This document shows positions 44,684 to 53,173 of a DNA stretch of 64,000 nucleotides, piece after piece. Position 1 is the stretch's first letter, and the number at the start of each line of letters is the position of its first letter. The notes under the pieces were generated by a model. That model searched no databases, had not been told where the DNA came from, and saw only the letters and a program-made list of their open reading frames with translations. Source of the DNA: Deferribacter thermophilus. GTDB lineage: Bacteria; Chrysiogenota; Deferribacteres; Deferribacterales; Deferribacteraceae. Location: NCBI RefSeq assembly GCF_049472675.1, contig NZ_JAPNXM010000006.1, positions 62,001 to 126,000 of the forward strand, in the 5' to 3' direction. Made by a program: the position numbers and the translations under genes.

Positions 44684-45274
44684 ATGGTTGGTTTGAGTAT
44701 ATATCTGATTTTATATTCTGTATTACATTCAGTTTTGGCTGATGATGTTTTGATGAAGAGGTATTATTACAAGTGGTGGTATAGGTTTTTTTATGTTTTA
44801 ATTTCTTCTGTTTTATTAATACCAGCATGGATAATTTATGTAAAACTACCTAAAATTTATTTTTTCAATCCACCAGTATATGTTAAAGCTTTTTTATATC
44901 TAATTGATTTATTAGCATTAGCATTTGGTTATTATGCTTCAAAGTCCTATGATAACAGCTCATTTTTGGGGATAAAGCAGGTTAAAAATTTTATCAAATA
45001 TGGTATTAGAGATGTAAAACCTGAAGAAAAATTTGTAAAAAATGGTGCTTTAAAATTTGTCAGACATCCTTATTATTTTACTGCAATTATTTTGTTATGG
45101 TTTAGGCCTATGTATTACAAGGATTTGGTAGTGAGTGTTATTTTTACAATATATTTAGTTGTTGGAGCAATTAATGAGGAGAGAAAATTAATAAGGAAAT
45201 TTGGTGAAGAATATATAAAGTATAAAAAAGATGTTTCTATGTTAATCCCATTTATTAAAAGGAGTAAGTATTGA
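44684..45274 (+). CDS. Membrane methyltransferase-like protein (ICMT/PEMT/NnrU type)
   Basis: A 196-aa protein with about five membrane helices. The C-terminal FVRHPYYF and the NEERKLIRKFGEEYIKYKK segments are the SAM-binding hallmarks of isoprenylcysteine carboxyl methyltransferase and phospholipid methyltransferase families. The substrate is unknown. A lipid target would fit the neighbouring lipid kinase and Mla genes. The stop overlaps the next TTG start. Confidence 0.72.
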   Translation: MVGLSIYLILYSVLHSVLADDVLMKRYYYKWWYRFFYVLISSVLLIPAWIIYVKLPKIYFFNPPVYVKAFLYLIDLLALAFGYYASKSYDNSSFLGIKQVKNFIKYGIRDVKPEEKFVKNGALKFVRHPYYFTAIILLWFRPMYYKDLVVSVIFTIYLVVGAINEERKLIRKFGEEYIKYKKDVSMLIPFIKRSKY

Positions 45275-46125
45275 AAACACTTATTTTGGCAAATCCTGTA
45301 AGTGGAAGTTTTGATAAAAATAAATTTAAAAAGTGTATTGATATATTAAATAGAAAATTGAGAAAAATTGAAGTTGTTTATACAGAGTATGCTGGCCATG
45401 CTGAAAAGATAGCAAAAAAAGAAAATTACGATATAATTATTCCTGCTGGTGGGGATGGTTTGTTAAATGAGGTGATAAATGGAATTGAAAATAGAGTAGA
45501 TAAATCAAAGGGGATTCTTCTTTATAAAATACCTTTTGGCACTAGTAATGTTTTTTGTAGAGAATATAAAATTCCTATAAACCCTTTAAAAGCAGCTGAA
45601 AAAATGAATATTGCTAATTTTAATGCTATTCCATTGGGAATTGTCGGAGAGAGATATTTTTCTCTAATGGCGGGTTTTGGTTTTGATGCCTTAAGTGTTA
45701 AGAATGTGGATTTAAACCTTAAAAAAAGGTTTAGCAAGTTTGCTTATGTGTATTCTGGATTGAAAACATTTTTGTATGAAAAATTCAACTCATTTGAATT
45801 TTTTGCTAATGGGAAGAGGTATGAAGCTAATCATTTGATTGTTGCTGTCAGTAATAAATATGCTGGAAATTTTAATCTGTCTAAAAATTTTATGAAGGAT
45901 AAATTAAATATTTTTTATTTGAAAAACGGTAATAGATTAAACCTTTTACTAAATATTGTTTCAATTGCTTTACATAATGGTTTTATAGGAGACAAGATCT
46001 ATTCTGATATTATTAAAATTAAAGGTTTAGATGAGTGCCAAATCGATGGCGATTTTTACCAATTAAAGAGCAAAAATAATTTTATTAAATATAAAAAATC
46101 ATCTTTTTATCTTGTAAATATTTAA
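45271..46125 (+). CDS. Diacylglycerol kinase-family lipid kinase
   Basis: A 284-aa protein of the DAGK/YegS/LCB5 type. The nucleotide-binding GGDGLLNEV differs from the usual GGDGTxNEV by Leu for Thr; PFGTSNVF follows. The substrate could be diacylglycerol, undecaprenol or another lipid. The start is TTG at 45271 with aaggag 6 bases upstream. It is the last gene of the 36155-46125 run. Confidence 0.82.
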   Translation: MKTLILANPVSGSFDKNKFKKCIDILNRKLRKIEVVYTEYAGHAEKIAKKENYDIIIPAGGDGLLNEVINGIENRVDKSKGILLYKIPFGTSNVFCREYKIPINPLKAAEKMNIANFNAIPLGIVGERYFSLMAGFGFDALSVKNVDLNLKKRFSKFAYVYSGLKTFLYEKFNSFEFFANGKRYEANHLIVAVSNKYAGNFNLSKNFMKDKLNIFYLKNGNRLNLLLNIVSIALHNGFIGDKIYSDIIKIKGLDECQIDGDFYQLKSKNNFIKYKKSSFYLVNI

Positions 46126-46162
46126 ATAATATATTAGAATATTTTAAAAACATGTTATGTAA

Positions 46163-46191
46163 TTGGCAAAATTTAATAGATAAGTTATACT
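46163..46191 (+). promoter_or_regulatory. Promoter of the two-gene kinase operon
   Basis: TTGGCA (46163-46168) and TATACT (46186-46191) are 17 bp apart, about 105 bases before the start at 46298. This leaves a roughly 100-base untranslated leader in which no strong structure was seen. Confidence 0.5.
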
Positions 46192-46297
46192 GTAGTGTAT
46201 GCTAGTGATTTATAAATACAATAAAAGTTATAAAAAATTGGTTTTTAACCGATTAAAAAGATTTTTTTCATTTTTTTATATTTAAGAGGATGAATTG

Positions 46298-46747
46298 ATG
46301 TATGGTGATTCAAAAGTCAAAGAAGTTCTAACTAGTTTAGGTTTTATTTATGTAAAAGGTTTTATTAAAGAAGGAAAGATATTACTTTCTGATGTATCTG
46401 ATGAAGTTTTTAAATATATAGATTCTAAAGAGAAGTTATTTTCTGAAAATCTATTTAAAGAGATTTTAGCTAATAACTTTGAAGATATTTATGAACAAAT
46501 GATAGATATTGCAAAGAAAAATGATAAAAGTGAAGTTTTTTATAAATTTAAGATAAAAAACAGGACTGTATGGGCTTATGCAATTAATTTTTACAAACAT
46601 GATAAAGATAAAATTTATTTTGAAACATACTTAAAAGATATTACTGAAAACATAGGTTTCTTTGTAGAGAAAAAAGAGATTACTTACTATGTTGAAAGGG
46701 TTTTAGAACTATTGGATGAGTTAAATGGAATGGGAGTATATAAGTGA
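46298..46747 (+). CDS. Small possibly PAS-like protein
   Basis: A 149-aa soluble protein without a recognised family. A central beta-rich part (about 85-125, with FKIKNRTVWAYAINFY and FETYLKDITE) resembles the end of a PAS fold. The C-terminus is helical. A TTG one codon earlier is possible; aagagg at 46284-46289 suits ATG 46298. It overlaps the hybrid kinase gene by 23 bases, so it probably serves as a sensor or adaptor for that kinase. Confidence 0.55.
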   Translation: MYGDSKVKEVLTSLGFIYVKGFIKEGKILLSDVSDEVFKYIDSKEKLFSENLFKEILANNFEDIYEQMIDIAKKNDKSEVFYKFKIKNRTVWAYAINFYKHDKDKIYFETYLKDITENIGFFVEKKEITYYVERVLELLDELNGMGVYK

Positions 46748-48509
46748 TGAGAGTTTTTTTGGTGTTTTAAAAAATGTATTTAAAACAAATAAATTTGTTT
46801 TAGTTTCACCCTATGGTAAAAATGGTTATAAGTTTTATTTAGATAAAGTCTATGAGTCAGAAATAAGTGATTTAAAAGAGCTTTTAAATTCTGATAGCTA
46901 TTTTGTTAACAACTTTTATTGTGATGAGAAGTACTATATTTTTAAGTTTTATCTTGGTTATCTTTTAGTTATGTTTAAAGGTGATTTGCAGGAAATTTTT
47001 ATAGAAAGAATTAAGGCTGTTTTAAAAATCATAGAAATCGTTTATGAGTATATTAACAAAAAGAAAAGATTAAAGGATGCTATAGAGGAAAATAACAGAC
47101 TAATAGAAGAGGTTAGGTTAAATTACCAGTTCATAAAAGAGATATTGGATAATCTAAATTCGGCTGTAGTAGTTTTGGATGAGAATGATGATATCGTATT
47201 GTCTAATGTGTTATTTAAAAAGAATTTTACAGATAAGGATTTAGAGTTTATTTTGAATAAATCAAAAGATAAGTTTGAACTTAATGATAAACATTACAAA
47301 GTTTTTCTTCGAGAAATAAAAGTTGAAGAAAACTTTTTTAAGGTTTTGTTGTTAATTGATATTACTGATATTGTAAAATATGAAAGAGAAATCTCAAAGG
47401 TTGATCGACTTGCTTCTATAGGACAGCTTACAGCAGGTATTGCTCACGACTTTAATAATATTTTAACAGGTATCAGCGGAATGGCATACGCTGTAAAGTC
47501 TATGGAATCTGATAAAAACAAGATTAATCTACTCACAAATATAGAAAAGCTTGTGGATAGAGCGGCAAATATTATCAAGCAGCTTCTTGATTTTGCAAGA
47601 AAATCTGAAGGGCAAAAACAAAGATTTGATTTAGTACCATACTTAAAAGAGTTTATAAAAATGCTCAAAGAAACTTTTCCAAAGAATATACATTTAAATA
47701 TTAAATATGATAATAAAGATACTTACAATATAGAAATTGATCCAGTTCATTTGGATAGAATATTGATGAATTTATGTGTAAATGCCAAAGATGCAATCGG
47801 TGACAAAGAAGGGGAGATTAATATTCAGATTTCGAATATAGAAATTGTGGATAACAGTTTTAAGAATTTAGTTGGACTCGTAAAAAATGGTCAATATATT
47901 TTAATATCGGTTTCTGATACAGGCAGTGGAATTTCAGATGATATAAAAGATAAAATATTTGACCCCTATTTTACCACCAAAGAGCATGGGAATGGGCTTG
48001 GGCTTGCTCAGGTGTATGGTCTGGTTAAAAACAATGATGGATACATAACATTTGAATCAGAGGAGAACAAAGGTACAACTTTTTACATACTTTTGCCATC
48101 TGCAAAAGAGATGTTAGATAGCAGTAAAGAATCTAAACTTGAAAGCAGTTCACATGATAATATTTTAAAAGGGTATAAAATTTTGCTAATAGATGATGAG
48201 GAGTTTATCCTTGAATCTCTATCTATTTATTTAAAACAGCTTGGATTAGAAGTGGATTGTGCCTTGAGTGCTGATGAAGCTCTTAATCTTTTAAAGGAGA
48301 AACGCTACGATCTGATTATTTCTGATTATTCTTTACCTGGTGTAAAATCAAGTAAGTTTTTAGAAATGTTAGAAAGTTTTTGTAAAAATTTGATTGTTAT
48401 ATCTGGATATTTGTTGAATGATTTTAAATATCCATTTCTAAAGAAACCTTTCAAATTTGAGGAATTAGTTAACCAGATTAAAGATATTTTGAATATAGAT
48501 AAAAGTTAA
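46725..48509 (+). CDS. Hybrid histidine kinase with C-terminal receiver
   Basis: A 594-aa cytoplasmic kinase. An uncharacterised N-terminus (about 1-105) and a coiled coil (105-140) lead to a PAS-like region (about 140-215). HisKA has His241 in GIAHDFNNILTG, and HATPase has NAKDAIGD and GNGLGLAQV. A receiver domain (about 482-594) has LIDDEE, a phosphoacceptor in IISDYSLPG and KKPF. No transmembrane helix is seen. Output is unknown; no DNA-binding regulator lies beside it. It is coupled to the upstream small gene. Confidence 0.88.
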   Translation: MEWEYISDESFFGVLKNVFKTNKFVLVSPYGKNGYKFYLDKVYESEISDLKELLNSDSYFVNNFYCDEKYYIFKFYLGYLLVMFKGDLQEIFIERIKAVLKIIEIVYEYINKKKRLKDAIEENNRLIEEVRLNYQFIKEILDNLNSAVVVLDENDDIVLSNVLFKKNFTDKDLEFILNKSKDKFELNDKHYKVFLREIKVEENFFKVLLLIDITDIVKYEREISKVDRLASIGQLTAGIAHDFNNILTGISGMAYAVKSMESDKNKINLLTNIEKLVDRAANIIKQLLDFARKSEGQKQRFDLVPYLKEFIKMLKETFPKNIHLNIKYDNKDTYNIEIDPVHLDRILMNLCVNAKDAIGDKEGEINIQISNIEIVDNSFKNLVGLVKNGQYILISVSDTGSGISDDIKDKIFDPYFTTKEHGNGLGLAQVYGLVKNNDGYITFESEENKGTTFYILLPSAKEMLDSSKESKLESSSHDNILKGYKILLIDDEEFILESLSIYLKQLGLEVDCALSADEALNLLKEKRYDLIISDYSLPGVKSSKFLEMLESFCKNLIVISGYLLNDFKYPFLKKPFKFEELVNQIKDILNIDKS

Positions 48510-48644
48510 AAAGATTTCCAAAATTTATCTAATGATGAAAACGATATAATTAAATCGTTCAATAATTATTACTTCCCCATAAAAATAAATTTGTAAATTT
48601 TTGTAATTTGTGTTAAGTAATATTAAAAATACTGAGGAGTTTTT

Positions 48645-49706
48645 ATGAATATTCTTGCTATTGATCCAGGTTCTACAAGCACGAAAATCGGTATATTCTC
48701 AAATGATAAGTTAATGAAATATAATATAGAACATTTAGATGAAGAATTTATAAAAATTGTTAGAGTGATTGACCAGGAAGTTGTAAGGTTTAATAATATT
48801 AAACATTTTTTGGTTGAAAATAATCTGTATAATCTAAAATTTGACGCAGTTGTTGCTAGAGGTGGTCTTTTAAAGCCGATTGAAGGTGGAGTTTATCAGG
48901 TAAATGATAAAATACTTAATGATTTAAAGTGTGGTGTGAATGGTGAACATCCTGCAAATCTTGGTGGAATTCTTGCTATGAGATTTGCTAAAATTTATGA
49001 CTGCAAAGCTTATATTGTTGATCCTCCTGTTATTGATGAAATGTGGGAGATTGCTAAAATTACGGGCATTAAAGATATTTTAAGAAAAAGTAAATTCCAT
49101 GCTCTAAATCACAAAGAAGTGGCTCGAAGAATTGCAATAAATGAGCTTGGTAAAAAATATGAGGAATCCACTTTGATTGTGGCTCATCTTGGTGGTGGGA
49201 TTACGATTGGACTTCATAAAAATGGTAAGGTAGTAGATGTAAATAACGGTCTTGATGGTGATGGCCCATTTGCCGTGGAAAGGGCAGGTGGCTTACCTAT
49301 CGATGGATTAATTGATTTTATGGAAAAAAATAATATATCATTTTCGCAATTAAAGAGAATAATTAGTAAAGAATCGGGGATTTTTTCACTTCTAAAAACT
49401 AAAAATATGAAAGATGTAGAAAAATTGTATAATACTGATAATTATGTAAAAACTGTAGTAGAAGCTTTTGTTTATAACATAGTAAAAGAGATTGGCTCTC
49501 TTTATGCTGCAGCTTGTGGATTAGTCGATGCTTTGGTCATAACAGGTGGTCTTGCAAAAAGTGAGTTTTTTATGAGCAAAATAAAAGAGTATTTAAAATT
49601 TTTAGATAAAATATTTATTGTTCCAGGTGAATATGAAATAGAAGCTTTAGTCAATGGAGCAATTAGAGTTTTGAAAGGGGAAGAAGATGCAAAGATTTAC
49701 GAATAA
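48645..49706 (+). CDS. buk: Butyrate kinase
   Basis: A 353-aa ASKHA-fold kinase beginning MNILAIDPGSTSTK. Other family segments are HLGGGITIG, NNGLDGDGPFAVERAG and the C-terminal ITGGLAKS. It interconverts butyrate plus ATP and butyryl phosphate, and branched-chain acids may also be used. RBS gagga lies upstream. Its end overlaps the following gene, which encodes the partner transferase, by 20 bases, so the pair is co-expressed. Confidence 0.93.
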   Translation: MNILAIDPGSTSTKIGIFSNDKLMKYNIEHLDEEFIKIVRVIDQEVVRFNNIKHFLVENNLYNLKFDAVVARGGLLKPIEGGVYQVNDKILNDLKCGVNGEHPANLGGILAMRFAKIYDCKAYIVDPPVIDEMWEIAKITGIKDILRKSKFHALNHKEVARRIAINELGKKYEESTLIVAHLGGGITIGLHKNGKVVDVNNGLDGDGPFAVERAGGLPIDGLIDFMEKNNISFSQLKRIISKESGIFSLLKTKNMKDVEKLYNTDNYVKTVVEAFVYNIVKEIGSLYAAACGLVDALVITGGLAKSEFFMSKIKEYLKFLDKIFIVPGEYEIEALVNGAIRVLKGEEDAKIYE

Positions 49707-51207
49707 ATTTATAAACACTGGTGCAAACATAAAATCTATTCTTAAAGAAAAAAAGGTTGATGTAGACGATATATTATCTTTATTGAAAATTAATGAAAAA
49801 GAATTAGGAATGATTTTAGATGGTGAAGTTCAACCTTCAGTGTCGCAGCTTTTGCAAATTTCATCATTTTTAAATGTAAGTGTTTCGAGGCTTCTTTATG
49901 GTATTGATGAGGATGAAAAAAAGGTGGTAAAGACAACTCCAGAAGAGCGTGTAGTAATAAGGAGGAAAGAATACCTTGTTTATGAAAACCTTGCACCAAA
50001 ATTTTCTAATAAGGCTGTAGAGCCTTTTTTGGTTGATATCTATAAAACTAAACCGCTTGAAATAGATGAAAGTGTACATAATGGAGAGGAATTCATTTAT
50101 CTTATCGAAGGGAAGATAAAGCTTACGATAGAGGGGAAAGAATATACTCTTAATGTGGGTGATACTATCTATTTTGATTCATCACAAAGACATAAAATTG
50201 AATCTCTCACTGATAAATCACGCATTTTTGCCACAATTTATTACGGAGATACTATGCTCTTTAAAACTAAAGGCAAGAAAATGAAAGATTTGATAAATGC
50301 TGCTAAAGCTATCGGTAAACAGAATATAGCATTGATTAATCCTGATGATTCGTCAATTGAGGCCTTAAATAAAGCTATTATTGAAGGTTTGATAGATAAA
50401 GCATTTTTAGTAGGTGACAAAAATAATTTACAAGATAAATATGCAAAACTTTTAACCTTTTCAAATCATTATGATTTTGAACATATAGATAGCAGTCTTT
50501 CAAACTATTATCAAATATATGCAAAAAGAGCTGTGGAATTGATTAAAGAGAATAAAGCTGATTACTTAATGAAGGGGAATATAAATACTGCCATAATGCT
50601 AAAAGAGGTCTTAAACAAAGAATACGGGATACCAACTGGCAGAAGAATTAGCCTTGTCAGTATTTTTGAACTTTTTGATAGAGAAAAGTTTATTTTGCTC
50701 ACTGATCCTGCAATTAACCCTGAGCTTTTTCCAGAAGGTGATTTAAACCTTGCAAAAGATATTGTAAATAATGCTATAGATGTAGCTTTTGCACTGGGGA
50801 TGAGGAAGGTAAATGTTGCTCTTCTTGATGCAAATGAAATCCCTACAGAAAAAATCCCTTCAACAATTCTTGAGAAAAAATTATCAGAGTTAGAATGGCC
50901 TGCAAATGTCGATGTCTATGGCCCTTTGTCTTATGATTTAGCACTTTATGAGGAGGCTGCTATAAAGAAAGGGTTAAAAGATAATTCAGTAGCTGGAAAT
51001 GCTGATGTTTTGGTGGTTCCTCATATAGAAGCGGGAAATTTTTTATATAAATCCTGGGCAATGACAATGGGTGCCGATGTTGCAAATATTGTTGTGGGTG
51101 CAAAGGCTCCAATTGTGATAACTTCAAGAAGTGATAGTGATATGGTAAAATTTCTTACAATTTGTGCCAATGCTATTTATGCGAATTATCTAAAAACTAG
51201 AGAATAA
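49687..51207 (+). CDS. ptb: HTH-cupin-phosphate butyryltransferase fusion
   Basis: A 506-aa protein in three parts. Residues about 14-72 form an XRE-type HTH. Residues about 112-187 form a cupin barrel with HNGEEFIYLIEG (His131, Glu135) and His169. Residues about 200-506 form a complete PTA/PTB transferase, with LMKGNINTA, LLTDPAINPE and the MTMGADVANIVVGAK end. Normal Ptb is about 300 aa. HTH-cupin proteins of about 190 aa are known acyl-CoA or metabolite-responsive regulators, so this appears to be a regulator fused to the enzyme. The reading frame is uninterrupted. Confidence 0.92.
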   Translation: MQRFTNKFINTGANIKSILKEKKVDVDDILSLLKINEKELGMILDGEVQPSVSQLLQISSFLNVSVSRLLYGIDEDEKKVVKTTPEERVVIRRKEYLVYENLAPKFSNKAVEPFLVDIYKTKPLEIDESVHNGEEFIYLIEGKIKLTIEGKEYTLNVGDTIYFDSSQRHKIESLTDKSRIFATIYYGDTMLFKTKGKKMKDLINAAKAIGKQNIALINPDDSSIEALNKAIIEGLIDKAFLVGDKNNLQDKYAKLLTFSNHYDFEHIDSSLSNYYQIYAKRAVELIKENKADYLMKGNINTAIMLKEVLNKEYGIPTGRRISLVSIFELFDREKFILLTDPAINPELFPEGDLNLAKDIVNNAIDVAFALGMRKVNVALLDANEIPTEKIPSTILEKKLSELEWPANVDVYGPLSYDLALYEEAAIKKGLKDNSVAGNADVLVVPHIEAGNFLYKSWAMTMGADVANIVVGAKAPIVITSRSDSDMVKFLTICANAIYANYLKTRE

Positions 51208-51261
51208 TTATTTGAGGATGTTGCACAATAGACTAATATGTTGATAATTATAATAATAATG

Positions 51262-51335
51262 AGATTGCTTCGGCAACTTTTGTTGCCTCGCAATGACAGG
51301 GAAATTTGTCATTGCGAGCGTTAGCGAAGCAATCT
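51262..51335. repeat. Complex inverted-repeat element (gagattgcttcg type)
   Basis: An 11-bp outer stem, agattgcttcg (51262-51272) with cgaagcaatct (51325-51335), encloses two inner hairpins. These are ggcaac/gttgcc (51272-51277 and 51282-51287) and a 12-bp stem ctcgcaatgaca/tgtcattgcgag (51287-51298 and 51307-51318). Sequences of this type, attgcgagcg...gaagcaatct, are scattered in many bacterial genomes. It lies between the convergent ptb fusion and permease genes and may end transcription on either side. Confidence 0.85.
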
Positions 51336-51374
51336 AAGATATATAAGTAATTATTATTGTGCAATACCTTCGAT

Positions 51375-52244
51375 TTATTTTATAGCCATTTTATTCTCTA
51401 AAATTGAAGAGAAGTGAGATAATATAGTATTAATAACTAAATAAATTACTGTAATTATAATCCAAATTTCAAAAATAAGATAGGTGGATGCCATTAATTC
51501 CATCCCCTGAAAAGTAAGCTCTGGAATTGAAATTACAGAAAGTATTGCAGAATCTTTAATAGTTGAAACCATCTGTCCTGTTAAAGGTGGAATAATAAGG
51601 GGCATCGCTTGAGGCAAAATAATATATCTTAATCTTTGCCATTTGTTCATCCCAAGACTTTTAGCAGAATCTATTTGCTCTTTCTTTATAGCCAGGATTG
51701 CACCTTTTACTATTTCAGAAATATATGCACTTTCATATAACGATAATGCTAAAATCCCTATAATAAATACAGAAGCCCTGCCTCTTTCCACCAACATTAA
51801 ATTAAAAAAGTCTGGGTATTTGTTGTAAAAAAAATCTAATATCTGCTCAATGTTGAATATTTTAATAAATATATCACCAAGGAAAAAATAAACGACAAAT
51901 ATTACGACGATTGATGGGATATTTCTAATAATTTCAACATAGCTAATCGATATTAGTCTAAAAAAAGTATTTTTAGATGCTTTCATAATACCAAAAACAA
52001 ATCCGATAAAAGTGGATACTATTATAGAATAAATACTTATTTTTAAAGTGTTTATAACTCCTATCATAATAACATTTGGAACAATTTTTCCATTTATTTC
52101 TTTAAAAAAATATTGAAAAATTTGTCCCCATTTCCAGTTGTAGTGCATGCTGTTATTTATTTTATAGAAAAAGTAATAGACTGATATAAAAAAAATGCTC
52201 AAGATTATTAAATCGAGTTTAGTGAATTTTATATCTCTTTTCAT
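51375..52244 (-). CDS. Polar amino acid ABC transporter permease
   Basis: A 289-aa membrane protein with about five or six helices. The binding-protein-dependent transport signature appears as SAKSLGMNKWQRLRYIILPQA. The early segment INTLKISIYSIIVS fits the HisM/GlnP family. It is the downstream permease of the SBP cluster, separated from the SBP gene by a 131-bp gap that contains an inverted repeat. The N-terminus is longer than in its sister permease. Confidence 0.88.
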   Translation of the reverse strand: MKRDIKFTKLDLIILSIFFISVYYFFYKINNSMHYNWKWGQIFQYFFKEINGKIVPNVIMIGVINTLKISIYSIIVSTFIGFVFGIMKASKNTFFRLISISYVEIIRNIPSIVVIFVVYFFLGDIFIKIFNIEQILDFFYNKYPDFFNLMLVERGRASVFIIGILALSLYESAYISEIVKGAILAIKKEQIDSAKSLGMNKWQRLRYIILPQAMPLIIPPLTGQMVSTIKDSAILSVISIPELTFQGMELMASTYLIFEIWIIITVIYLVINTILSHFSSILENKMAIK

Positions 52245-52284
52245 AAGTAAACTTTTTTATGTAAACCTATAAAAATTTTAAATT

Positions 52285-52354
52285 TGAGATTGCTACCCAG
52301 CAATTCTCTTTTCATATTTAATTTATAATTGAATAATGAGGGGTAGCAATCTCA
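52285..52354. repeat. Inverted repeat (gagattgctaccc type)
   Basis: Perfect 14-bp arms tgagattgctaccc (52285-52298) and gggtagcaatctca (52341-52354) enclose 42 AT-rich bases. It shares the gagattgc end with the elements at 1506 and 51262. It sits between the SBP gene and the second permease, so it may lower expression of the permease by forming an intercistronic RNA stem. Confidence 0.75.
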
Positions 52355-52375
52355 TTATTTTTAAAATATTAATAT

Positions 52376-53173
52376 CTATTTTATTAGTTTTTCCCAATCT
52401 CTTGTATAAAACCAGTATTGTTTTCTCTCTTTTAAAAACCCTTCAGCATCAACATATCTAATCCAACTGTTTAAAAAGTTTAAAAAGTCATAATCACCTT
52501 TTTTAACAGCAAAACCTATTGGTTCTTTTGTAAAAGTATCATTGATTGGTAAATAAAGCTTATCTGGATGCTCTATTGCTTGAAATGCTGGCATTGGAGC
52601 AGAAGCTACTACTGCATGGGCTCTGCCTAAGAGCAGTTCTTGAATTGCTTGTGATTCGTCATCAAAAAGTTTTATCTTTGCATTAGGGAAAAATCTTTTG
52701 GTAGCGACTTCTGCTGTGGTGCCGATTCTTACCGCTATTATGACATCTTTTTTATTAAAATCTGATAGCTTATTCCAACCCTTCGCTTTAAATTTGTTAG
52801 CAACTATGGACATCCCTGAGTAATCATAAGGGATTGAAAAATTTACTTTTAGAGCCCTTTGTGGAGTTATACTCATACCTCCAATAATAATATCAAATTT
52901 ACCAGTTAAAAGAGCAGGGATTATACCTGACCATTTTGTAGGGACAAACTCCACTTTAACTCCCATATCTTTTGCTAATCTCTTTGCTACATCTATTTCA
53001 AATCCTATCAAATTTCCATTTTTATCGTACATTGCCCAAGGAACAAATGTTGACATACCTACTTTTAATACACCTTTTTTCAAAACCTTATCTAATGTAC
53101 TTTCATTAGCATATAAATTTGTAAAAACTGTTAAAAAAAGCAGTAAAAATACTATTTTTTTCAAAATTTTCAT
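52376..53173 (-). CDS. Polar amino acid ABC transporter substrate-binding protein
   Basis: A 265-aa protein with a signal peptide (MKILKKIVFLLLFLTVF, cleaved near LYANES). The SBP family 3 pattern follows: GVLKVGMSTFVPW, GFEIDVAKRLAKDMG and GKFDIIIGGMSITPQR. It captures an amino acid in the periplasm; specificity is not predictable. RBS gagaggtg precedes the ATG, and the gene overlaps the upstream permease by 4 bases. Confidence 0.93.
   Translation of the reverse strand: MKILKKIVFLLLFLTVFTNLYANESTLDKVLKKGVLKVGMSTFVPWAMYDKNGNLIGFEIDVAKRLAKDMGVKVEFVPTKWSGIIPALLTGKFDIIIGGMSITPQRALKVNFSIPYDYSGMSIVANKFKAKGWNKLSDFNKKDVIIAVRIGTTAEVATKRFFPNAKIKLFDDESQAIQELLLGRAHAVVASAPMPAFQAIEHPDKLYLPINDTFTKEPIGFAVKKGDYDFLNFLNSWIRYVDAEGFLKERKQYWFYTRDWEKLIK

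Noticed and set aside
48510..48644. Regulatory RNA before buk
   Set aside because: Only a short 6-bp pairing (aacgat/atcgtt near 48540-48559) and AT-rich bases; no conserved structure recognised, though the region could bind the HTH of the ptb fusion.
51208..51374. CRISPR array or transposon end near the repeat after the ptb fusion
   Set aside because: Only one palindromic element is present, with no direct repeats, spacers, cas genes or transposase.
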